DNA of 64,000 nucleotides from Azolla caroliniana (taxonomy: Eukaryota; Polypodiophyta): NCBI GenBank assembly GCA_043228905.1, contig JBHGNT010000003.1, positions 4,278,001-4,342,000 of the forward strand. The letters run 5' to 3'. Position 1 is the stretch's first letter; the number at the start of each line of letters is the position of its first letter. Shown piece by piece: positions 51,601 to 63,600 of this stretch. Made by a program: the position numbers and the translations under genes. Under the pieces are notes generated by a model. It was not told where the DNA came from. It did no database searches and worked only from the letters and a program-made list of their open reading frames with translations.

Positions 51601-54600
51601 TAGATCCATTGGAGGTTCTCTATCAATTTAATCATATTTATTTTGGTTTACTGTGATGCAATATTTTAAGATGTAATCTATATTTTAAGAGGCCATTTTG
51701 GCATCTTAAAAGACTTTAATGCGTCTTTTTTTCTTTCTATGTTGGTCATGTTGTGAAGTGAAGATTCATCCATGGGTTCATATGAGATTGGCATCTAAAC
51801 ACGTCAAACGGCAATAACGCCTGAGTGATAGAAGATCAGCTCTGGTGTTTGGTAAATCCAGAAATTCATGGAAGTAGTGGACTCCTAATTTCTACATTGC
51901 TCATGTTGAAATGAGACCTCATGGATTGCATAACAAGATGTAATTTCTTTTTGCAAGACCCTGTAAAATCCAGATTATCCATGTATTTGTTTTTACTAAT
52001 ACATTATCTTACCAGCGAAGTGATACAAAATCATTAGATGAGGAAGGTTAGGGGGGTGGTGATGACCATGAGATAAAGGAGAAGCAGGAAATCCAATATT
52101 CATTATGCTACGTTTTTCCGCAGTATATATTGTGTCTAAACGCCACATATGTCAAATTTTTGTTATGTTTTGGACATGCACAAAATAATTTTATCGATTG
52201 CTCTTTTTACAATCAAAACTTTATACATGCTTTAGATCTGACATTATTGATTTTGTACATTATGCAGTCGATTTGGAAAATTTGTGGAGCTTCAGTTTGA
52301 TCGAAGTGGAAGAATATCAGGAGCTGCTGTTCGCACTTATCTCCTCGAAAGGTCACGTGTTGTGCAGATTTCTGATCCTGAACGGAATTATCATTGCTTT
52401 TATCAATTATGTGCATCAACTGAGGTATTATAAAAATAACCTGATGTAATAAGCTGTCTTCGGAGCACTTTTAGTTATATCCACTATGCTTTGTTTGTAC
52501 AGGATGCTGAAAAATACAAGTTGAAAGATCCTAAACACTTTCATTATCTCAATCAAAGCAATTGCTATGAATTGGCACGCACTAGCAATAGCCGGGAGTA
52601 TACATTGACAAGGAGAGCTATGGACGTAGTGGGTATAAGTTTAGAAGAACAGGTAAATTTTATATCTCCAATGGTGTCTAGACCATTTCCTTGTGCAGCA
52701 GCCACTTGTATTGTAATTCCAATTCTGGTAATTGTGTAGGAGGCTATCTTCCGTGTAGTGGCTGCAATTCTTCATTTAGGGAATATTGAATTTGTCCAAG
52801 GGAAGGAAGCTGACTCATCTGTACCAAAGGATGACAATTCTCAATTCCATTTAGAAACAGCTGCTGAGCTATTTATGTCTGCACTATTCATGCATTTTTA
52901 ATGTTGAAATGCTTAATAATGCAAAACAATCCACTTAAAAACATTTTGTGGATCAATTTTAGGTGTGATCCTGGTGGACTATTGGATGCTCTTACCACAC
53001 GAATAATAGTAACACGAGATGAAAACATTACAAAAACACTTGATCCACTTGCAGCTACAATAAATCGAGACACATTAGCAAAAACTGTCTATTCACGACT
53101 GTTTGACTGGTATTTGAACATATAAACCTGCTACCCTTTTCTTGTTTTGACAGATAACATGGATGGTTTGACTTTTCTGACAGATAGTAATTTCCTTTTC
53201 TTATTTTTCTAATTACAGGCTTGTTGATAAAGTGAATAAATCCATTGGTCAAGATCCCAACTCAAAGACATTGATTGGTGTGCTCGATATTTATGGATTT
53301 GAGAGCTTCAAGTTCAACAGGTGTTATTGAGCTCCTTGTGTGTTTGTTATGACACATGAGCTTGGTTTGTCTATACATGCAAGTATATTTTTTAAAAATT
53401 TGTCAATAAGCAAAGCATGAGGTATAATAATCAGTGCAAATGGATGTTTAGATGTTGATGTCTCCAAAATGCTTGGTTCTTTGTAGCTGATATCTGGTCA
53501 CCTGGTTTGAATTTGATGCTTGGGATTTTCTATACTATGTAGTGCCAATGGAAACCCTAAGTCAGCATGAGGGACACATTATTTAGTCAGTAGACAAAGT
53601 GTGTCAGAGTACCCTAGCTTATACTGGATTAATTGGCCAGTAGACTATGTGTGTCAGTTTTACTAGTAGATGAGGATCAATAATATCATGTGGATGATGT
53701 CTAGATGCACGTCGTGTTGTAGTATGAACCTGAGGACATTATATTCTATATAGTTCCAACGAAAAGTCCAAATGGGACAGAGTGGATGATGCATGTCCGA
53801 ATTAACCAGCTTATTCTTGATTATTGTGCACCATCTTTGCTTATTATGCATCACAGGATCTAGATATAATGTATAAATCAGTCTGTGGCATTATCTGAAT
53901 TCCCGAGCCTTTTGAGCAATATACAAGAACTTTGCCATCTCCATCATGTTTTAACCATGAAGCATCTAAGACTATATTGTTATATCATTTACAGCTTTGA
54001 ACAATTCTGCATCAATCTTACGAATGAGAAACTGCAACAACATTTCAACCAGGTTTTTTCAAAGTTCTGTTATATAGTTTCTTTAATTTGAGTCTCTTTG
54101 TCAATTACGTATGGGGTTTGAATGCATCTATGCTATATTTCAACAGCATGTATTCAAGATGGAACAAGAAGAATACACAAAGGAGGAAATTGACTGGAGC
54201 TACATTGAATTTGTGGATAATCAAGATGTCTTGGATATGATAGAGAAAGTATAAAATTTGAACGTCGTTTGGGTGAATTTTGTCTATCCCATGCTTTGAT
54301 CAATGCGATTATATCTGTTTCCTAGGCGATCCTTGTAAACCAGCAGATAATTTTATATTGATGTCCAGATTATGAACCTTCTGAATAACTTGTTTATTGC
54401 TTCCTCATCCTATTGCTTTTTACAGAAACCACGGGGGATTATCTCTATCCTAGATGAAGCATGGTAAGGACCTCAAACCTGAGTAATGATTGTCGTAGCG
54501 CTGCTACTGTATCGTGAGATTCTAAGAATAATCTGTGAACTGGCTGCGTGCCAGGTATACCGGTTTTGTTTTCATGTTCAAAATTTGGCTTCTCATACCT

Positions 54601-57600
54601 TTGTTTTAGAGCATAAATATGTTTGACTAAGTTGGAACAAATATTTCCAATATTTTCATACTACGATGTCTACATTATCAATGAAGCATTGGATAAATTA
54701 ATGGATGAAGGCTTTTTGAGTCATTATGTTTGCCATTGTCTTTCAGCAGTGGAAGTTTTCAGATAGCTGAGAGGAGATACTATGGAATATGCTGATTTAA
54801 TTTACTTTTGCAATCTGCAAAATTTGTCATTGCCTAAGTTTGAGATTGTCTTTTGGGGAGGCTTTCTGTTACAGAGATGCAAAAATCAATATTGATAAAA
54901 GTTTTCCAAGAATATTTATATAGGTCGTCTACAATACAGCTTTACAATAAGAAAGTTTCTTTACCCCTAGCATATTTTCCAAAAAAGATAAGTTAGGAGC
55001 ATTCCTTTATTTTTAATTACAGCAGTAATGCTCATCTAGGTTTAACACTGTAATTGAGTATGTTTTATGAACTATAGAAATTTAAAATAACAAGTAGATA
55101 TGTAAAATATAATAAAGGTATTTATTCTGATCATGTATTTGATGCACATTTCTTGAGGGGCCTTTGATCTTGTATTGCTCTGGAATGTTGTGTCATGAAT
55201 AATTTCAACTTTCAATGCTGAACACTGCATGTTAAAGAATAGAGGTTCAATTGATGTATTCTGTAAATTATTAAATAGACGTTCAATAAGCCCATTTTTG
55301 CTGATGTTGACTGGTGATCTCTGCTGTTTTTGCAGCATGTTCCCAAAAGCCACCCATGAAACATTTGCCAATAAGCTTTTTGAAACATTCAAGAATCACA
55401 AAAGATTTACCAAGCCAAAACTTTCTCGTACAGATTTCATCATCTCTCATTATGCTGGTGAGGTAAGGATACTTTACTGGTATTTTTGTGTCATTCTACT
55501 ATTTGTATCCATACAATATTTTATTATCTTTATTCTTTTACAGGTCACATATAAGGCAGATTTATTTCTTGACAAAAATAAGGATTATGTTGTTGCTGAG
55601 CACGAGGCATTGCTGGGATCCTCAAGATGCCCATTTGTTGGAAATCTTTTCCCCCCATCTCCTGAAGAACCATCCAAATCTTCATACAAATTTTCTTCAA
55701 TTGGTACTCGGTTCAAGGTTTGAACAATGCTGATGCCATTGAATTATATTGATACAAATTGTGAAGTGCCTACTATATATAAAATGGAATAAAATGAGGT
55801 TCTGATCACTGTCAGATTGTGTCTGGTGAATCCCATCTGTTCCAACATGGGTGCCACTGTCAGATTGTGTCAGGGGGATACCATTGAACAATTTGCCTTG
55901 TTCCAACATGGGTGCCACTTTGCGCATACCCCATTTAAACCACTATCACAATCTCATCTTCAACATATTTCTGTGCAATAAGAAACATGATCCATACATA
56001 CTATATTACTAGGCTATTTCAATTGGGATTATCTATATTGGCATTCTTGTTTAGAGCGGGAAAATGTCAATTTGTTTGGTTCTTTTTTAACTCTCAGATG
56101 GTTTCTGTGTTTCCAGCAACAATTAATATCTCTAATGGAGACACTCAACTCAACACAGCCCCACTACATTCGTTGTGTGAAGCCAAATGCATACAATAAG
56201 CCGGGGCGTTTTGAGAACTCAAATGTTCTTCAGCAGCTCAGATGTGGGGTATGTGCCAAAAATATACTACAGTTGAGAAAAGTATTTGACATAAGGAACT
56301 AAGATGTGTATATTCTTCTTGTTCAGGGAGTACTTGAAGCTGTACGTATTAGCTGTGCAGGTTATCCTACAAGAAGGACGTTCGATGAATTTATTGATCG
56401 ATTTAGTCTCCTAGCTCCTGAGTTGCAGGAAGGAAGGTAATATTATTTCTGTACTGTGTCCAAAAGTTGAGTCAGAAGCCTGCTCCAAACTTCTATAATT
56501 TATGATGAGAAAAACAAACCGAAGCACATCCATTCTCTCAATGCAGTTATGATGAAAAGGCTGCTATCGAATTGATTTTCAAGAAGGCGAATTTGCATAG
56601 CTATCAGGTAAAACTTTGACTCAGATTTTTTTTTTTGCTTTGAAGCTGTATGTAAACAAATTAACAAGACATAGGGATACAATTTAGCCCATTAAGAGGA
56701 AGCAGATTTGCATAGAGGATTAAATGATGCCTGCAATATGCTAGAGACATTATAAGTATTATCTTGTGCGAGGTGAAAGATGTATTTTCTGCCTTGGGTT
56801 TATCATGGTATACCTTTTCTCTAAGAAAAAAAGGAAGAAAGAGATATATTAATGTCTTTTAAGAGGCCAAGATGGCCTATAAGACCAAACAAGAGATAAT
56901 ATCGTAAGTGTTGTCTCGTCTTTGAGAACAACAAATCAAAAAAATAAGTAAATAATACTCCATAAATATAAAAGTATATAAGATAAAAAGAGACGAGGGA
57001 GTCTTCTCAAGTTAGATATATTGTAGCTTTTGTCTTCGAAAGATCTCTAGCATAGGTTGATCCAGAATGGAAATGTCTCCGAAACGAGGGAAGCACCTAG
57101 GATGGCGGGAGATAATGGCTTTTATCTGTTGATGACAAGGGTGTCGAGGTCATGGTCCATGGGACTGGGGCCTACGTGCACGGAAAATTGCTATTGTAAC
57201 CCCTTCGTTATGTCCTGGTCGGGAGCCCATTTGTGTATCCCATGATTGACTTGTAGCATTAGTAGGAGTGATGGGGATAAAGAAAGTTGTGATTGTTCTT
57301 TGTGGATGAGCTTGTGTGGCAGTATTCTTCAACAATTTTTCCCGATGTCTCTTCAGCTCTAGCAAGAGAAGTCCTAGGCACTGTTGGTTCTCATATTCCA
57401 TTACCTTGCGTAGTGGGCCAAAGCCTTGTTTAAAGAGGCAATGGTATCTCCCACTGATTTCATAAAAGAGACTACAGTGTCTAAACATAGTTTTCTTCGG
57501 ATTCCACTACTTGATGACACAATTGGCAAATTCTTTCTTCTAGAGGTAGTCGTGTATATCTGCCTACCTCAATCTGTAACTGATGTGATGAAGTTCGCAG

Positions 57601-60600
57601 CTGCCCTATCACACTACGCAGCGCATAGGATAGAAGTATCAAGAGCATGTGTTCTTGATGTGTACCTGTATTCAAAATAGAGTGCCACTAATATGACAAA
57701 AGTCTACTTACAGAATAAATATAGATTAGTTAACAATATGGCTATTGTGATCCCCAATGTTGCAGGAATGAAATATTTGTATTAAGGAGTTTAATAAAAA
57801 CATTGCTTGAAGCAACTGCAAAATAATTTATGTAAGTCAATTACTTTTGTTTTTGTTGATTAAATGAAATTAGAAACCTACATTAATGTCTTTTAAGAGG
57901 TCAGAGTGGGCGATAAGACAAAACAAGGGATTTCATCTATAATGGTTTTTTGTCTTTGAGAACACCAACCAAAATAAATATAACTTAAGGTACGAAGGAA
58001 TCTAGATATCTAAGAGCTTAAGATTTTAAGCTTTGAAGTGAGCTCGAAGACGTAGATCTTTGAAGTGGGCTTGACTGAAAGACTTTTCTTTGAAAAATTT
58101 CCAACATGGGCTTGAAGATGTAGATCTTTGAAGTGAGGGAGGCACCATCTGTGATCCTCAATGCTTGGGCCTATTTTTTTAGGCCAATGCAGTGTCTGTG
58201 CGCAGGATCTCAATGCCAATAATCACTTTGTTTGATCAGACTCCTGTGGGATGCAGCAGAGGGGAATCATCTGCAATGGGAGAGAACTGAATGAGCAAAG
58301 CTGTGTGCAGGTAGAAGGCCCATGGATAAAGTAAAGGCTTGGTTCTCATAATTCTACTCTGCAGAGAAGAGTTGGTGTTACAAGTGTATGAAACAAGCAC
58401 AATATTGTTAGTGGTTCTTAGAACTGGATATGTGCACATTGTCTTTCAAGGGTTAAATATCCATGAGAAAGTCAAATCCAGGCAGCCTCATGTAGGGAGA
58501 ACCGAGTCCTTTTAAATGTTACTCCTACATATGTGCGGGTTGTAATATGCAACCTTTTCCTCTCCCAAAAAGAAATTAGTGTTGATCTTGTTACCGATGC
58601 ATGACTGGTGTTGAGCACCAGCACTTCTGTTTTATCAAGACTGACCTGACCCAATAGGGTATATGCCGGCTACTCCACGGAATTTAGATCTCTTTATATG
58701 CCCTTCAAAGATTCACAGATCAACACAATGTCATTGGTAAACCACCCAGTCTCCTAATGCAATTAGATATCTTATTTACATAATGACCAAAGAGAGTGGG
58801 TGACTGTGGGCATCCTTGTTTTATTCCAAATTCCGACAACACAATAGGAGTACATAATTTTCCTAACTCTGATTCATGTTATGCATTGATTCCCATGACA
58901 CATCTACTGGGACTCCAAGGGCTTTTAGTTTGTACATGAGTTGAGTATGCGGTGCAATGTCAAAGGTTTTCCAGAAATCCAGAAAGCAACAATAGGTTCT
59001 CCTGTAACTGCGTCTGATTCAGATGCTTCATCGGCAGTCTCTTCAAGGGAAGTGGAGGAAAGAATGCAGACTTGCCTCACTTCTTGGTGACACTTGTAGT
59101 TTCCTCGACTGATCTCCAGATATATTACATGGTGGTAGGTAGTCCCGAAGTGGTTTATTATGTCTGGCTTTTTGCAATGTCTGATTCAGATACTTCATCT
59201 GTTGTTTCTTCAAGGGAAGCAGAGGAAAGAGTAAGGGAGGAAAGAGTGAGGCTTTCCTCACCTCTCGGTGATATGCATAGTTTCTTTGACTGGGCTTGTC
59301 AGAAAAGTAATATAATGGTTCATTGTGCATGGCTTTTAACAGCATCTGGTTCAGAAACTTCATCTGCAGCACTTGTATATTTTACTTTTCTGATATCCAT
59401 AGAATTTGACCACACATCAATTCCAATGAAAATTTTGAACACCGTATATAAATCCCTGTTTTGAAAGAAAATATTGACATTATCTGTTTAAAGGCTACAC
59501 ATGTGGGTCCCAACCAGGACATTGCAAAGGGGTTACATATTATCACCCTTTTCATTGACAGATAAGTGCCATTATCTCCTGCCATGATAGGTGCTTCCCT
59601 TGCTTTGGAGATCTCTCCATTTTGGATCAATCTATGTTATAGATCTTTCAAAGACAAACATTAGAAATTGATCTCACTTGAGAATCTTACAGATATAATA
59701 ATATACAGGATTCGTTAATGACTTTTATTTTTATTTACTTATTTATTTTGTTACATTAATTTTCGTTTGTTGTCCTCAAAGAGGAGCCAACATTTTAAAA
59801 TGCAATCTCTTGTTTGGTCTTAGTTCATTTTAGTTTCTTAAAAGACAGTAATACATATTTTTTCCTCTCCCACTCCAGTTTATCACCATTAAACAAACAT
59901 TCATTATGTTGAATATAAAGATAAGCATAAGTTACTCTGCTTTATAGGTTGAAATACAGGGTTGTAATGAAGCATTATCCAAGATTTGAACTGGAGCTTA
60001 TGTTTGGAGTGTATTCAGATAGGTAAAACGAAGGTCTTTCTTAGAGCTGGTCAGATGGCAGAGCTAGATGCAAGAAGAGCAGAAGTTTTAGGGAATGCCG
60101 TCAAAGTGATTCAGCGAAGAGTTCGCACTTTCCTTGCACAGAGGGAATTCAAAGCTTTGCGTAGAGCTGCTATTCGTGTGCAGGCACAATGGCGAGGTAA
60201 GATGTATTATTTAGTAGGATGTTTATGGATTTTCATTTACTATATATCAATTCGGTGATCTTATTGCAAGATTTAGTCTGAGCATATATATTTTAACTGA
60301 TTTTGATTATTAGGTAACCTTGCTCGCAAGCAATATGAACAAATCAGGAGGGAAGCTGCAGCTGTCCAAATTCAGAGATATGTACGCGGTTGGCAAGCAC
60401 GCAAATCTTACCAGAAGGTTCAATCAGCTGTCATTATCATTCAGGCATGTGTACGTGGAATGTGTGCTCGTAAAGAGTTCAAATTTAGGCGGCAAACCCA
60501 AGCAGCTATTAAAATCCAGGTTTTCTTTATATGAATAATGGTGTTAAACTTGACGTTGGAGATTTAATTGTAATGGAAAAATTGATTTATGTCATATTTT

Positions 60601-63600
60601 CTGAAAATCCAGACTTGCTGGAGGAGATATAAGGCTCATTCTGATTATGTTAAGCTGAAGAAAGCAGGGCTTACCCTTCAATGTATATGGAGGGGGAGGA
60701 TTGCTAGGAAAGAACTTAGGAAACTCAAAATGGTAAATTTTGAATCATTGAAACCTAAATTCATTTGAGTTAGTTAGGCTGGATGTCTTGTTTTAAGGCA
60801 AGGGATATACTGATGATATTAAAACATGGGGCTATTTCTAGTGATTTTGGCTAGTTATGCGGTGTACTTTGTCTCTGATTTGTAACTTCTCCTGGGCAAC
60901 CTGTAGAACTTGTAACAAGTTTGTTTTAAGTAGTAGGCTTGAACCTAACCATTCTTTTAATGCCTAGGATTGAGTAGGTTTTATAACATCTGAGAGTTTT
61001 CGCAGGCTGCAAAAGAGACAGGTGCACTACAAGAAGCAAAGACAAAGCTTGAGAAACGTTGCGAGGAACTTACATGGCGGCTGCAATTGGAAAAGAGACT
61101 ACGAGTAAGTTCGCAAGCCCCTTGCCCTTGTAATAATTTCCATGATAATGTTTTTGCTATTCATGGCATCGGAAATTTTGTTCTTGTATCACTTTATGTC
61201 TAATATATTATATTATGCTATTCTACTAGGTTTGTGGTATCATGTTAAGTATGAGCCAACAGTTTCAATGAACTTTGAAGTGCAATTCCCTGAACTAATA
61301 CATTTGAAATTGGAAAGGAATATAAGTCCATGACTGAAAACAAATGCTCCATAAGTGTATCATAATGAACTGTATGAGAAACCTTTATAACAAGGATACA
61401 TAACTAAAAAATGCTGAACATATTTGCATTCTTTTATGGATATGGATTAAAAAAAGGAACTTTGCAAATCTTAAAAATTTAAAAGCCCTGTATAGTTTAG
61501 ACGGATGTGATTCTTTGCTTTTTCTTGCTCACATTGACATCTGCAGACTGACCTGGAGGAAGCAAAGGCACTAGAGTTGTCAAAGTTTCAGACAACATTA
61601 AATGAGATGCAGGCCCAATTAGAAGCAGCAAATACACTTTTGGCTAAAGAGAGGGAGTTTAGCAAGCAAGCGGCAGATCAAGCTGTTTCAACAATGAAAG
61701 AAATAGAAGTGATAAAAGTATCAGAAGTGAGCAACGTGAGGGTTGAGAAACTTGAAGCTGAAAATGAAAGCTTGAAGGTAATATTCCCATTGCAAATTGT
61801 TTATGGTTGTGTTTAGAAGTAGCAGATATTTATGGTTGTCAATAGCTGCGTTGAGATGATAATATGCTGTTGTACTTCTTGATGGTGGTGGTTAATAAAT
61901 AAGATAAAGTCTAGAGGTGTTATTACTAGGAACGTTTAGGATTTCAGTCAGATAAAAATGAATTATTATATCTGGTTTCTCATCCTCAATGTGCTTTTTC
62001 TTTGTTGAAATCAGGAAGTGATAAGTTCTTTAGAGAAACGAGCAGCTATCTATGAGCAAAAACTTCTGGAGGCAGAAAAAGATATTGAACAGAAGGCCAA
62101 GACTATACAAGAGTCTGGAACCAAGTTAGAACAATTGCAGGAGGCAATGCAAAGGTCTTACCTGTGTTGCATCATTTACATAATTATAACAATTAGCCAT
62201 CTCTTATGCTGTCACACTGGTGCAGATTGGAAGAGAAACTGTCAAATATGGAATCTGAGAATCAAGTCCTTAGGCAGCAAACTCTTGTTATATCACCAGC
62301 TAAAGGCCTGAGCAATCGGTTCAAAAGCACAGTACTGCAGGTGAGGGACTTTGCATATTTCATTTTAAATATTAAATCATGTCGCTTTGATTTGTCTTTA
62401 ATGATATTGACAAGTTGCTAATTAGAATGCCATGTTTTATCAATACAGCGGAGCTCAGAAAGTGGTTTACTTTCAAATGGTGATGTCAGAGCATCTGTAA
62501 GTAATTTACCTTTTTCCTGGTCTGTAATTGAGTTGCACATTTATGTTAAGCTTGATATATTCTATGCTTCTTCATATTGAACATATAATAATCACATTGA
62601 GTGAATTAGTAAGAAACGAAGATGTATATAAGCCAGACTTGAGATATGATATGGCTCCTCCATATTGTCCTACAGTTGGGTGGATGTCAGCAAGGATATC
62701 GTGAGTGTAGACCTGTTTGCTATAGCATCATAGTGGGCTCCCCATACTATCCTTCACACACATTTTTCTTGCACGTTAACTCTGGGATCTAAATTCTTCG
62801 TTTGTGGAGGCACTATCATACATCATGAATAGACAATTATGTTTGTACTGTGTACTGAGGTAGTTCCCCAGGGCTGATATACATGCAATAAACTTGTCGA
62901 TATTCAAACATAAGTTGTATGAAACATAACTGTCTTGTTGCTTCAGTTTATTGTCTAGATAGACCCCTGCATATGTTATGCAGCCATTTTACTTTGGAAA
63001 TTTTGATAGTGATAATCTCTACTACACCAGGAATCTCCACCTGTCACCCCTGTAAAGGAGCAGCCTGAAGTAGAACGGCAGCAGAAGGTTCTTACAGCAG
63101 ATAGACAGCAGGTAATTAACATCTACCTCTTTCAAACACAATTACAACAGAATGCAGTTTTTTTGTGTGAATATGTAGGGTCACAACATTGAAGGTCATT
63201 AGTCAAGATATCAGAACCTGGTTGCGTTTTATTTTACCTTTTCTCCCCGTATTTTCAGGAAAATCTTGAAGCACTATTGAAGTGTGTCAGTCAAGATGTG
63301 GGTTTCAGTCAGGAGAGGCCTATTGCAGCATGTATTATTTACAAATGTTTACTTCAGTGGCGTTCTTTTGAAGCAGAGAGAACTAGTGTTTTTGATCGAA
63401 TTGTACAGACTATTGGGACAGCAATTGAGGTATGACTTTGAAGAGGTTCTTAGATTCAGTTATGCTTGTGCAGTACATTTACTTGTGGGGTTGGTTTTTC
63501 TACAGAGCCAGGACAATAATGATATACTTTCGTATTGGCTATCAAACACATCAATGCTTCTTTTCCTTCTCCAGCGCACTTTGAAAGCAAGTGGCACAGG

